A DNA stretch of 64,000 nt from CAVQFO01 sp963711725 (GCA_963711725.1 CAVQFO010000009.1:32938-96937); one strand, 5' to 3'. Numbered from the stretch's first letter, positions 9,394 through 18,476 are shown. The notes: generated by a model not told the origin, from the sequence alone. Translations and numbers: made by a program.

Positions 9394-9777
9394 ATGCCAG
9401 CACTCTACACACTCAAAGTTCTCACCGATTTCGCCGCTTCCCATATCCTCGAGGGCCACCCGGGCAAGTGCAGCCGGCTGCATGGCCATAATTGGCGCCT
9501 GGAAGTGGAAGTGGAAGCGCGCGATCTCAACGAAATCGGCATGGCCATCGATTTCGCGGATCTCAAGGCGCAGGCCCGCGAGCTGGTGGAACAATTGGAC
9601 CATCGCCATCTCAATGACCTCCCGGCGTTCGAGGGAGTCAACCCGACGGCGGAGAACGTCGCCCGGTACTGTTACCGAACCCTGTCCGATCGCCTCAACG
9701 GCGAGGGCGTGAAGGTCTCGGCCATCACCATCTGGGAGACGGACCGAGCCTGCGTACGCTACACAGAGGATGCCTGA
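9394..9777 (+). CDS. queD: 6-carboxy-5,6,7,8-tetrahydropterin synthase
   Basis: 127 residues. QueD makes 6-carboxytetrahydropterin from dihydroneopterin triphosphate, the second step toward preQ0 and queuosine. Zinc-binding histidines are in FAASHIL and LHGHNWRLEVEVEA, the catalytic histidine in LDHRHLND, and the closing glutamate in WETDRACVRY. The usual catalytic Cys lies in GKCSRLHGH. The stop overlaps the first possible start of folE2, so both are read from one message. That makes sense biochemically, since FolE2 supplies the QueD substrate. Confidence 0.93.
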   Translation: MPALYTLKVLTDFAASHILEGHPGKCSRLHGHNWRLEVEVEARDLNEIGMAIDFADLKAQARELVEQLDHRHLNDLPAFEGVNPTAENVARYCYRTLSDRLNGEGVKVSAITIWETDRACVRYTEDA

Positions 9778-10588
9778 CATGTCCGAAGCACAAGCCCCCA
9801 CTGATGCCGCCATCGAAGACGTCCAGTCCCGGGCCGACACCCGGCGTCTGGCCATCAACAAGGTGGGGATCAAGGACATCCGCCATCCGGTCCGCGTTGC
9901 TGAACGCGCCGGCGGCGAACAGCACACCATCGCCACCTTCAGCATGTACGTAAACCTGCCCCACAACTTCAAGGGCACGCACATGTCGCGCTTCGTCCAG
10001 ATCCTGGAGGGGCATGATCGGGAGATCACGGTTCAGTCCTTCAAGGAGATGCTGCGCGAGGTCACCGAGCGACTGGAAGCGGAATCCGGGCATATCGAGA
10101 TGACCTTCCCCTACTTCGTGCGCAAGGCCGCTCCGGTGTCCGGCGTTCAGAGCATGATGGACTATCAGGTTACGTTCGTCGGCGAGATTCACGAAAACCA
10201 GCCGGAGCTGACCGTCAAGGTCGTGGTGCCGGTGACCAGCCTGTGCCCCTGCTCCAAGCAGATCTCCGAGTACGGCGCTCACAATCAGCGCTCCCACGTC
10301 ACCGTCAGCGCCAAGACCTGCGGGTTTATCTGGATCGAGGAAATCATCGATCTGGTGGAGGAAGAGGCCTCCTGCGAACTGTTCGGCCTACTCAAGCGCC
10401 CCGACGAGAAGTACGTCACCGAGCGCGCCTACGACAATCCCAAGTTCGTGGAAGACATGGTGCGCGATGTCGCCGCGCGCCTGAATGCCGAGGATCGGAT
10501 CAAGGCCTACGTGGTGGAGTCGGAAAACTTTGAATCCATCCACAATCACTCCGCCTACGCCATGATTGAACACGCCAAGACCGACTGA
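9770..10588 (+). CDS. folE2: GTP cyclohydrolase I type 2
   Basis: 272 residues from ATG at 9770, or 269 from ATG at 9779 (MSEAQAPTD); the downstream one avoids overlapping queD. FolE2 converts GTP to dihydroneopterin triphosphate using Fe or Mn rather than strictly zinc. The active-site cysteine lies in TSLCPCSKQISEYGAHNQRS and the acidic tail region is intact. The family is often induced under zinc limitation in genomes that also have FolE. I looked for a Zur palindrome upstream of queD and saw only a weak candidate, so zinc control is not claimed. The pairing with queD suggests dedication to queuosine. Confidence 0.95.
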   Translation: MPDMSEAQAPTDAAIEDVQSRADTRRLAINKVGIKDIRHPVRVAERAGGEQHTIATFSMYVNLPHNFKGTHMSRFVQILEGHDREITVQSFKEMLREVTERLEAESGHIEMTFPYFVRKAAPVSGVQSMMDYQVTFVGEIHENQPELTVKVVVPVTSLCPCSKQISEYGAHNQRSHVTVSAKTCGFIWIEEIIDLVEEEASCELFGLLKRPDEKYVTERAYDNPKFVEDMVRDVAARLNAEDRIKAYVVESENFESIHNHSAYAMIEHAKTD

Positions 10589-10600
10589 TCGGCACCCGCC

Positions 10601-11119
10601 TCAACCGGCGGGGCGCAGGTAAAGCGTTCCGCCGGCGCGCTCCATCTTTAGCCGCCCCAGGAAGCTGCGCCCGACGCGTGGCGTTGCCGGCCCACCCGAC
10701 TCCAGGACCACCGCCGCCACCCGGTGGACCCGGATGGACCCCACTTGCACGGTATCCAGCAGGACCCGGTATCCCACCGCCCTCGTGCCATTCCATTGGC
10801 CGCGCACGCCCTCGCCATGGAAATCGACGCCAAAGGCCCGCGCGCTGGCGGCACTCAGTGTCACGAGCGGCGCCGACGGCACGAGGAGCAGACGCGCGGC
10901 GACGCCGTTGATTCGCCCTTCCGTCCAGAATTGCCCGTGGCTGCTGTGCACGACCACGACCGTTGGGCCGTCGGCCGCGGCTTGCGCCCCGGGCCACCCG
11001 GCGAGGGCGAGCATCGCTGCCACAACCCAGGCGTGCAGTCTCACCAGACCCCTTGCATGCGGCCCAAGACCTCGGTCGACCGACCGTCGAAGGAAAAGCG
11101 ACATCGAAAGCCCCTTCAT
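10601..11119 (-). CDS. Secreted retropepsin-like (clan AA) protein lacking the catalytic aspartate
   Basis: 172 residues from ATG at 11119 (MKGLSMSLFLRRSV); the frame extends to 11245 but the signal peptide (RLHAWVVAAMLALAGWPGAQA) supports this start. After the signal, the fold signature of TIGR02281-type clan AA proteases is recognisable: VNVHSS-like strand, INGVAARLLLVPSAPLVTLS, SAASARAFGVDF, then VGSIRVHRVAAVVLESG and a closing VGRSFLGRLK. Where the family has the catalytic D-T/S-G-A triad, this protein has VPSAP, so the aspartate is absent. It may be a non-catalytic relative, acting in the periplasm. It is convergent with folE2 (12 bases) and divergent from the P-type ATPase. Confidence 0.7.
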   Translation of the reverse strand: MKGLSMSLFLRRSVDRGLGPHARGLVRLHAWVVAAMLALAGWPGAQAAADGPTVVVVHSSHGQFWTEGRINGVAARLLLVPSAPLVTLSAASARAFGVDFHGEGVRGQWNGTRAVGYRVLLDTVQVGSIRVHRVAAVVLESGGPATPRVGRSFLGRLKMERAGGTLYLRPAG

Positions 11120-11194
11120 CTGACGGAGATCAGAATCCGTCCTCGGCACGGCACCCACAATGCCCCAACGCCGCAATCCAAGGCAAACCGAACC

Positions 11195-13913
11195 ATGGAC
11201 AAAGAGAACGAGCAACGGCGGACCAACGATGCCCGCCCCTGGCATACATATTCCACCGATGCCGCGTTGGAGGAAATGTCGGTTTCAGCGGCGGGCCTGA
11301 ACGACCAGGAAGCAACACTGAGACGCCGACAATTCGGCTCCAATCGCCTGTCGTTCACCCGCCGGCGCGGCATCCTCAAGCGCCTGCTCGGGCAGCTGAA
11401 CAACGCCCTGATCTATGTGCTGCTGGCTTCCGGAGTGGTAACCCTGGCCCTGGGCCACTGGGTGGACAGCGCCGTCATCCTCGGCGTGGTCGTGATCAAC
11501 ACCCTGATCGGCTTCATCCAGGAAGGCAAGGCGGAACACTCCCTGGAGGCCATCCGCGAAATGCTGACTCCCACCGCATTGGTCCTGCGTGGCGGCAAGG
11601 CAACCCAAATCCCATCGGAAGATTTGGTGCCGGGCGATGTGGTGCTGCTGCAACCCGGCGACCGCGTCTCCGCCGATCTGCGCCTTTTCCAGGCTCGCGA
11701 GCTTGAAATCGACGAGTCCGTTCTCACCGGGGAATCGCTGCCGGCAACCAAGCAGACAGCGCCGGTCGGCCGGGACGCTCCGTTGGCCGAACGGGGGTGC
11801 ATGGCCTATTCCGGCACGCTGGTCACCCGGGGCCAGGGCCGCGGCGTGGCGGTGGCGACCGGCGAACGCACCGAGTTGGGCCGCATCTCGGAACTGCTCC
11901 GCGACGTTGAGCCCCTGGTTACCCCCTTGCTGCGCAAGATCACCGTTTTCGGGCAAACGGTATCGATATTCATCGTTGTCCTGGCCCTTTTGGTCGCGGG
12001 ATTCGGGATTTTGCTGCGCGGCCTGCCCGTGGAGGAAATGCTGCTGGCCGCAGTCAGCATCGCCGTGGCCGCCATCCCCGAAGGCCTGCCCGCCGTGATT
12101 TCCATCGCTCTGGCGATCGGCGTACAACGCATGGCTCGGCGCTCCGCCATCGTGCGCCAGCTTCCGGCCGTTGAAACACTGGGCGAAGTGGACGTCATCT
12201 GCACCGACAAGACAGGCACCCTCACCCGGAACGAAATGACCGTCAGGGCCGTGATACTGGCTGATGCCACCGTCGACGTGACCGGCACCGGCTACGAACC
12301 GCGAGGCACATTCGTGCGCGACGGAAAAGACCTGATCCCCGCCGAGCAGCCGGTGCTCCAGGAAGCGCTGGCGGCAGGTCAATTCTGCAACGACGCCGAA
12401 CTCGCCCTGCGGGAAGGCCGGTGGACGGTCCACGGCGATCCCACCGAAGGCGCCTTGCTGACGGCGGCGGCCAAGGCCGGGCTTGACCGGGAACACCAGG
12501 CCCGGGCCCATCCTCGGCTCGACACCTTGCCCTTCGACTCCGACGTGAAATACATGGCAAGCCTGCATCACGACCACGCCGGACAGCACACGGCATACGT
12601 CAAAGGTGCACCGGAGACGGTGTTGGCCATGGCGAATCGCCAGCGCACGAGCGCGGGGATCGAACCGCTGGACCGGGAATTCTGGGAAGCAGCCGTGGAA
12701 AGCCGGGCCGCGCGCGGCGAAAGGCTTCTGGCGCTGGCCAGCCGCGAGCTGCCGGACAAACCATCGGAACTGCAGGCCGGTGACGTCGACGGCGAGCTGG
12801 TGCTGCTGGGCATGGTCGCGGTGTCGGACCCGCCACGGGACGAAGTCCGGGACGCGATAGCCGCCTGCCGGCAGGCGGGCATCCGGGTCAAGATGATCAC
12901 CGGCGATCACGGGCGCACCGGCGTTGGCCATCGCCCACGAACTGGGCATGGCGAGCAACGACCGATACCTGACCGGGGCCGACCTCGACGCCATGGAACC
13001 AGCACGGCTGGCCGCCGAGGTGGAGGACGTGGACGTGTTCGCCCGAACCACCCCCGAAAACAAGCTGCAGCTTGTGAAGGCCCTGCAGGCCGCCGGCCAT
13101 GTGGTGGCAATGACCGGCGACGGCGTCAACGACGCCCCAGCGCTCAAGCGTGCGGATATCGGGCTCGCAATGGGACGCAAGGGGACAGAGGCCGCCAAGG
13201 AAGCTGCCGCCGTGGTTCTTGCCGACGACAACTTCGCAACCATCGAACGAGCCGTTGAGGAAGGCCGAACCATCTACGACAACATCACCAAGAGTATCGC
13301 CTTCCTGCTGCCGACCAGTCTCGCCGAAGCCCTGGTGGTCGCCCTCGCCATACTGCTGGGCTGGACTCTGCCGCTGACGCCGCTGCAAATCCTCTGGGTC
13401 AACATGGCCACCGCGATCACCCTGGGTATTGCGCTGGGATTCGAGCCCAGCGAACCCGGCGTCATGGAGCGTCCGCCGCGCGCCGGGGAGAACACTCCCA
13501 TCCTCTCCCCGTTCATTCTCTGGCGTACGGCGTTCGTGGCCTTGATTCTGGTCATTGGCACCATGGGCTCCTTTTACCTGGCCCTGGCCCGCGGTCTCGA
13601 CCTGGACACCGCCCGGACCATTTCCGTCAACGTCCTGGTCGCCTTCGAAGCGCTCTACCTGCTCAGCTGCCGGTCGCTGCGGCGCCCGATGCTCGGCCCT
13701 CACGCCCTTCGCGGCAACCGATACGTTCCCCTGACCATCGGCATACTTATCGTTCTGCAGATTGCGTTTACCTACACGCCATGGGCCCACTTCCTGTTTT
13801 CCACCGCCTCCCTGGCCCCCGGCCATTGGCTCGCGGCAGGGGCGGTCGCGCTCTCCGTGGTAGTGCTGGTGGAAGCTGAGAAATGGCTGCTGAGCGGTCG
13901 TCGCGCGCGCTAA
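11195..13913 (+). pseudogene. Cation-transporting P-type ATPase, one-base frameshift
   Basis: Two overlapping frames together encode about 905 residues of a P2-type (Ca/Na/K-like) cation pump: MDKENEQRRT start at 11195, N-terminal cation-ATPase domain, actuator motif LTGES (about 11725-11740), phosphorylation site DKTGTLT (about residue 337), KGAPE in the nucleotide domain, then TGDGVNDAPAL and six C-terminal membrane helices. The frame breaks at about 12915: after MITGDH the sequence has one extra G, and removing it restores ARTALAIAHELGM. Everything else is intact, so this is probably a sequence error or a very recent mutation. IPEGLPAV in helix 4 is the P2 signature. The end overlaps the upstream part of the tetR frame. 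Confidence 0.9.
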
Positions 13914-13954
13914 GCCTGGCCGGCTTGAGTTTGCCGGCGGCGAAGGTTATGGTA

Positions 13955-13970
13955 CTGACCGTTCGGTCAG
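13955..13970. promoter_or_regulatory. Likely TetR operator
   Basis: CTGACCGTTCGGTCAG is a palindrome with 7-base arms around TT, 18 bases before the proposed tetR start. Its form matches the common TetR-family operator pattern TGACCnnnCGGTCA. Its position implies autorepression and probable control of the downstream tolC-like gene. Confidence 0.65.
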
Positions 13971-13987
13971 CCTCTGGAACTCACGGC

Positions 13988-14641
13988 ATGGCAACCGCCA
14001 ACGGCACCCTGCCCCTGACATCGCATCAGTCGCAAACCGCGCAGCGGATACTGGACGCGGCCGCCCACCTGTTCTCGGAACACGGCCTGGGAGGCACGTC
14101 CATTCAAGCCGTGGCGGATGTCGCCCGAGTGAGCAAGGCGAATGTGTTCCACCACTTCGCCAACAAGCTCACGCTCTACCGCGCGGTGCTTGAGAGGAAG
14201 GCCCGCGGCATCCACCGCCGCACGCAAACATTGACCGATACCACCATTCCCATGGGCGAACGACTGAAGCAATTCGTGGCGACGAATCTCGACAGCATGC
14301 TCGCCGACCCCGAATCCGTGAATCTGTTCATCCGCGGCCTGATGGACCCTCGCCCCAGTCGCACTCGCAACCTGGTGGAAGAAGCGGCCGAACAGACCCT
14401 GCGCTTGGTCACCGAGGCCTTGGAGACTTGTCGCCGTACCGAGGACCTACCGCGCGAGACCGATGTTTCCGCGCTGGCCGTTGCCCTTCTGGGCGCCAAC
14501 CTGACCTACTTCCAGCTTCGAAACGTGGTGTCGGGAACCGGCGCCCGGCTGGGCGATCCCACCAACTTCGCCGACGGTATCTCCGCCCTCTTCTCCGGGG
14601 CTCTGACCGCAGCGCCCAGAGACCGGAGTAGCGCAACGTGA
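13988..14641 (+). CDS. TetR/AcrR-family transcriptional regulator
   Basis: 217 residues from ATG at 13988 (MATANGTLPLTSHQSQ); the frame extends upstream to 13883 inside the ATPase, but the operator at 13955 argues for the later start. The N-terminal helix-turn-helix reads ILDAAAHLFSEHGLGGTSIQ then VSKANVFHHFANKLTLY. The C-terminal ligand domain (about 85-210) is not assigned to a ligand. It lies 109 bases before a TolC-family gene on the same strand, so efflux control is the simplest reading. Confidence 0.9.
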   Translation: MATANGTLPLTSHQSQTAQRILDAAAHLFSEHGLGGTSIQAVADVARVSKANVFHHFANKLTLYRAVLERKARGIHRRTQTLTDTTIPMGERLKQFVATNLDSMLADPESVNLFIRGLMDPRPSRTRNLVEEAAEQTLRLVTEALETCRRTEDLPRETDVSALAVALLGANLTYFQLRNVVSGTGARLGDPTNFADGISALFSGALTAAPRDRSSAT

Positions 14642-14750
14642 GGCGCACGGGATTTCAGGGACGTCTTGGGAGCCCCATGCGTGTAAACTCTTTGCCCAAA
14701 ACAATCGACCGCGGGGCGCGGGGGCAAACCCAGAGGAGCAAACCAGAACA

Positions 14751-16118
14751 ATGAACAGCCAACACCGCTGGGGCTCGAGCAATTGGACGAGACTGGCCTT
14801 GTGCGCGGCACTGGCGGCGGCGATGGGCGCCGCCCAGGCACAAACCATGGATTTGGCGCAAGCCTATCGCACAGCCGTGGGCCACGACCCGCAGTTGTCC
14901 GCGGCCCGCTCGCGCCTGGAAGCCGGCAAGGAGGCCGTACCCCAGGCCCGCGCCTTGTTCCTGCCCAGCGTTCAGGTCCAGGCGGAAACCGGCTACACCA
15001 AGGAAGACGTGGACACGGACAACGCCCTCACCACCCGCCAGGTGGACTATCCCACCCGCAGCGCCGGGGTGTCGTTGATTCAGCCGCTGTTCCGCAAGGA
15101 AAGCTTTTCCCTCTACCGGGAATCCCAGGTCGCATTGAGCCAGGCCCAGCTCCGCTACGGAATCGCCCAGCAGGACCTGCTGTTGCGGGTCAGCGAGGCC
15201 TATTTCGACGAACTCACGGCCCGCGCCGCCGTCCGCTCCTACGAGGCGGAACTGGCCGCAATAGATAATCAGCTCCAGCGCGCCCAGAAATCCCTGGACG
15301 TGGGATCCGGCACCATTACCGACCTCAACGAAGCTCAGGCCCGGCACGACCTCACCCAGGCGCGACTGCTGGCCGCTCGCAACCAGCTCAGTATCGCCCG
15401 CGAAAAACTGGCTCGAATCCTGGGGGTTCCCACCGGCGAACTGGCCGACGTCCGGGACCGTTTCGTGGCCCAGCCGCCAACGCCGACCGACGCCCGCACC
15501 TGGTCCGAACGCGCGGAAAAGAACAATCTGCAGGTCCGGCAAGCGGAACTTGCGCTGAAGAAGGCGCGGGAGGAGATTACCCGCCAGAACGCCGCCAGAT
15601 ATCCCAAGGTGGACCTCGTTGCGCAATACGGCCATCAATATCAGGGCACCGACATGCTCGATCCCCAAGGCCACACCGACGCCGAGCGCAGCAGCGTCAG
15701 CCTGCAATTGTCCATGCCGTTGTTCACCGGCGGCGCCGTGAGCTCTCGCGTGCGGCAGGCCCGTTCGGAGAAGAACGCCGCCATCGACGACGCCATGGCG
15801 GCGCGCCAGCAGGCCGGGCTCCAGGCCCAATCGGCTTATCTGTCGCTGGCATCCAGTCTGCAGCAGGTCAAGGCCCTCCAGCAGGCTCTGATCTCGATCA
15901 AGAGCCAGGAGGAGTCCACCCGCAAGGGCCTGGAGGTCGGCCTTCGCACAACCCTGGACCTGCTCAACGTCCAGCGCGAGCGCTTCGCCACGGAGCGCGA
16001 TCTGGCCAACGCCCAGTACAACTACCTGCTCAATTATCTGCGGCTACAGGTCGCCGTGGGCCAGGGCCTGGACGGCTCGATCATCGACGACGTGAACTTC
16101 TTCCTCAACCACCAGTGA
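14751..16118 (+). CDS. tolC: TolC-family outer membrane channel protein
   Basis: 455 residues with a signal peptide (LALCAALAAAMGAAQA, cleavage near residue 31). Two OEP repeats (about 35-225 and 240-440) give the coiled-coil tunnel; TolC-type motifs include AYRTAVGHDPQL and the C-terminal YNYLLNYLRLQVAVGQGL. TolC forms the exit duct for type I secretion and RND/ABC efflux. No pump gene adjoins it, but the padR-MFP-RND operon 3.4 kb away has no channel of its own and could use this one. Regulation by the upstream TetR protein is inferred. Confidence 0.92.
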   Translation: MNSQHRWGSSNWTRLALCAALAAAMGAAQAQTMDLAQAYRTAVGHDPQLSAARSRLEAGKEAVPQARALFLPSVQVQAETGYTKEDVDTDNALTTRQVDYPTRSAGVSLIQPLFRKESFSLYRESQVALSQAQLRYGIAQQDLLLRVSEAYFDELTARAAVRSYEAELAAIDNQLQRAQKSLDVGSGTITDLNEAQARHDLTQARLLAARNQLSIAREKLARILGVPTGELADVRDRFVAQPPTPTDARTWSERAEKNNLQVRQAELALKKAREEITRQNAARYPKVDLVAQYGHQYQGTDMLDPQGHTDAERSSVSLQLSMPLFTGGAVSSRVRQARSEKNAAIDDAMAARQQAGLQAQSAYLSLASSLQQVKALQQALISIKSQEESTRKGLEVGLRTTLDLLNVQRERFATERDLANAQYNYLLNYLRLQVAVGQGLDGSIIDDVNFFLNHQ

Positions 16119-16137
16119 ACGCCCAGGGAGGCCACGC

Positions 16138-16551
16138 GTGCCCGATACCGTCTGCGCGGAAATCAAAGTTCGCGGTTATCATCTCGACGTCTACGAACAC
16201 GTGAACAACGCCCGCTATCTCGAATTCCTGGAGGAAGCCCGCTGGGGCTACTTCGACGACCACTTGGACCTGCCCCGCTGGCGCCGGGAAGGCTTGGTGT
16301 TCGTACTGGTCAACGTCAATCTCAACTTTCGCCGCCCGGCCTTCCTGGGCGAGGTGCTGGAAGTCACTGCGGACATCACCCGGATCGGAAACAGCAGCTG
16401 CGCCATGCGCCAGTCCATCCGGCTCAAGGGCACCGACACCCTGATCGCCGACGCCGAGGTGATCTTTGCCATGGCCGACGAGAGCACCGGGCGGGCCATC
16501 CCCCTGGAAGGGGAACCCCGCTCGACCCTGGAAAAGCTCATGGCCGCTTGA
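16138..16551 (+). CDS. Acyl-CoA thioesterase, hotdog fold (YbgC/FadM type)
   Basis: 137 residues from GTG at 16138, 19 bases after tolC. The hotdog active-site segment reads YHLDVYEHVNNARYLEFLEEARW, with Asp and the HVNN pair as in 4-hydroxybenzoyl-CoA-type thioesterases; FRRPAFLGEVLEV follows on the next strand. It would hydrolyse short or medium acyl-CoA in the cytosol. No substrate can be named from sequence. Tight spacing suggests co-transcription with tolC. Confidence 0.9.
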   Translation: MPDTVCAEIKVRGYHLDVYEHVNNARYLEFLEEARWGYFDDHLDLPRWRREGLVFVLVNVNLNFRRPAFLGEVLEVTADITRIGNSSCAMRQSIRLKGTDTLIADAEVIFAMADESTGRAIPLEGEPRSTLEKLMAA

Positions 16552-16614
16552 AATCCGCACGCATACCGACTATCTCTCTCTGGAATCACACGGATCGACA
16601 AGGAGCCCAAAGAA

Positions 16615-17031
16615 ATGGACCGTTACCACGCCACCATGCGCCGTATTTCCGGGTTGGTTGCCGCCCTGTTCCTGGCTAGCACCATTTACGTCCCGGCCGC
16701 CCAGGCCTCCATGGTGGGGACGGAAGCACTCGTCCATCACCAGCAAATCGAGCAGAAGCGTGAGCGGATCAAGGCCATGCTCGACCGCAAGGATGTCCGC
16801 GACCGCTTGGTGGCCATGGGTGTGGATCCGGCCCACGCCAAACAGCGGGTCGACAGCCTGACCGACCGCCAGGTCAACGAACTCTCCGCGAAGATGGATC
16901 AGATGCCCGCCGGCGCCGGCGTGGTCGAATCGGTGTTGTTCGTGGGGCTGGTGGTGTTCCTGGTCCTACTCGCCACGGACATCATGGGCTATACCGACGT
17001 CTTTCCCTTCGTGAAGAAGACCGTCCGGTAG
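16615..17031 (+). CDS. PA2779-family protein
   Basis: 138 residues: an N-terminal signal or anchor (LVAALFLASTIYVPAAQA), a helical middle (about 40-100) with QIEQKRERIKAMLDRKDVR and MGVDPAHAKQRVDSLTDRQV, and a C-terminal membrane helix (VESVLFVGLVVFLVLLATDI). This is the PA2779 family, nearly always adjacent to a PA2778-type C39 peptidase, as here. Its role is unknown; the topology suggests an inner-membrane protein with a periplasmic helical domain. The start at 16615 has AGGAGCCC 10 bases upstream. Confidence 0.88.
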   Translation: MDRYHATMRRISGLVAALFLASTIYVPAAQASMVGTEALVHHQQIEQKRERIKAMLDRKDVRDRLVAMGVDPAHAKQRVDSLTDRQVNELSAKMDQMPAGAGVVESVLFVGLVVFLVLLATDIMGYTDVFPFVKKTVR

Positions 17032-17040
17032 TATCGCGCC

Positions 17041-17067
17041 CCCGGCCGGGCCTTGCGCCCGGCCGGG
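17041..17067 (+). terminator. GC hairpin abutting the PA2778 start codon
   Basis: CCCGGCCGGG occurs at 17041-17050 and again at 17058-17067, giving a 10-bp all-GC stem with loop CCTTGCG. It starts 10 bases after the PA2779 stop and ends directly before ATG 17068. There is no following T-run. It could attenuate read-through or mask the ribosome site of the next gene. Confidence 0.55.
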
Positions 17068-18024
17068 ATGCGGCCACAACGAATGTTCCAACGCCTCCTC
17101 CTGCTCGCCGCCCTGGTTTCCCTCAGCGGCTGCGCCAGCCTCACCGCCATCCAGCCGGAACAGGCCTTCCAACACGCGCCCCGCTCCGTGGAGCTGCGGG
17201 ACGTGCCGTTCTATCCTCAAGAAAAGCTGCTGTGCGGTCCCGCGGCCCTGGCCACGGTGCTGACCTGGAGCGGCGTGCCGACCAAGCCCGATCAATTGAC
17301 CGGCGACCTGTTCATTCCGGACCGCAAGGGCACGCTGCAACCGGAGGTGGTTGCCCAGGCAAGGCGGCGCGGCCGCCTGGTCTACCAGATCCCGCCGACC
17401 CTGGATGCCGTCATGGCCGAGCTTCACGCCGGCCACCCGGTGCTGGTATTGCAGAACAACGGGCTGTCGTGGTGGACCGAATGGCACTACGCCGTGGTGG
17501 TGGGTTACGACGCCGCCGCGCGGAACTTCATCCTGCGGTCCGGCACCGACCGCCGCCACCTGTTGTCCCTGGACTTGTTTCATCGCACCTGGGAGCGTGC
17601 CCGGGACTGGGGAATCGTAGTGCTACGCCCCGACGACCTGCCGGCCACCGCGAACCCGCAGGCGTTCCTGAAAGCCGCATCGGACCTGGAACAGGTAAAT
17701 CAGAAGCAAGCCGCGCTCAAGGCCTACCGCGCGGCCATGGACCGCTGGCCGCGGAACGGGGGCTTCTACATTGCGGCGGCGAACGTGGAATACGCCCGGG
17801 GCAACCTGGAAGCCGCCCGGGAGACACTGGAACAGGGCACGGCCCGAGACGCCTCCGAGCGCGGCGCGCTCTACAACAACCTGGCCCAGATTCTGGCGGA
17901 CGAGAAGCAATGGGACGCCGCGACCACCGCCGCCGAAAAGGCCGTGGCGGCCGGCGGCTCGTTCGAGAAACAGGCTCGGGAAACCTTGGAAGGGATCAAA
18001 CAGAAGCGGCGGGAAGCTCGATAG
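17068..18024 (+). CDS. PA2778-family C39-like cysteine peptidase lipoprotein with TPR repeats
   Basis: 318 residues from ATG 17068; ATG 17083 (MFQRLLLLAALVSLSGCAS) gives a cleaner lipoprotein signal and lies clear of the hairpin, and a TTG at 17053 sits inside it. The lipobox is LSGC. The C39-like domain (about 35-190) has the catalytic Cys in KLLCGPAALATVL, His in EWHYAVVVGYD and a following Asn/Asp strand. Two to three TPR units fill about 200-310 (AALKAYRAAMDRWPRNGGFY, ALYNNLAQILADEKQWDAA). It should sit in the periplasm attached to a membrane, and its partner is presumably the PA2779 protein. Substrate unknown. Confidence 0.88.
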   Translation: MRPQRMFQRLLLLAALVSLSGCASLTAIQPEQAFQHAPRSVELRDVPFYPQEKLLCGPAALATVLTWSGVPTKPDQLTGDLFIPDRKGTLQPEVVAQARRRGRLVYQIPPTLDAVMAELHAGHPVLVLQNNGLSWWTEWHYAVVVGYDAAARNFILRSGTDRRHLLSLDLFHRTWERARDWGIVVLRPDDLPATANPQAFLKAASDLEQVNQKQAALKAYRAAMDRWPRNGGFYIAAANVEYARGNLEAARETLEQGTARDASERGALYNNLAQILADEKQWDAATTAAEKAVAAGGSFEKQARETLEGIKQKRREAR

Positions 18025-18476
18025 GGATGGTAGGCTCACGGCGGTGAACGCCGGTCCTGATAGGGACTGCACCGCACGGCATGTGGGATCAAGGGTCATC
18101 CCACGTTCAGGCTGGGATTCCAACCACAGAGGGCACAGAATTCCACAGAGTGGAGACATAACGACTTTCTTGTCCTCTGTGTGACTCTGTGCTCTCTGTG
18201 CTCTCTGTGGTTAATGCTCTCCAGGCCAACGGTCCGGCGACGCCACCAGACTGTTGATCCACGCTGCGATAACCCGATCCACATCCAGGTCCAGGAAATC
18301 AAGCGCAAGCTGAAAGGGAATCGGTAGGGGCGGTCGTATCGACCGCGAATGATCGAGCGTTTCGGGTCACGAAGAACACGAAGCCCTTCGGGTTTGTTGC
18401 AAATAGACCTTCGTGTAGCTTCGTGAATCCTTCGTGTCCTGAAGCGAAATTCCACTCGCGGTCGGCACGACCGCTC
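18025..18476. repeat. Intergenic region filled by two composite repeats
   Basis: No gene is visible in 452 bases. First comes a CACAGAG hairpin (arms 18122-18139 and 18195-18212, one mismatch), then a linker and a degenerate GTCGGATT-type palindrome to about 18280; the linker closely matches that at 38.9 kb. Second comes a CACGAAG composite at 18324-18480: a GTAGGGGCGGTCGTATCGAC-type REP, GCGTTTCGGGTCACGAAG, a core of CACGAAG/CTTCGTG units, CTTCGTGTCCTGAAGCG, and an inverted REP that runs into the ttcA stop codon. Confidence 0.85.

Noticed and set aside
12900..12930. Programmed ribosomal frameshift in the P-type ATPase
   Set aside because: No slippery heptamer or following structure is evident, and many unrelated genes in the window show the same one-base fault.
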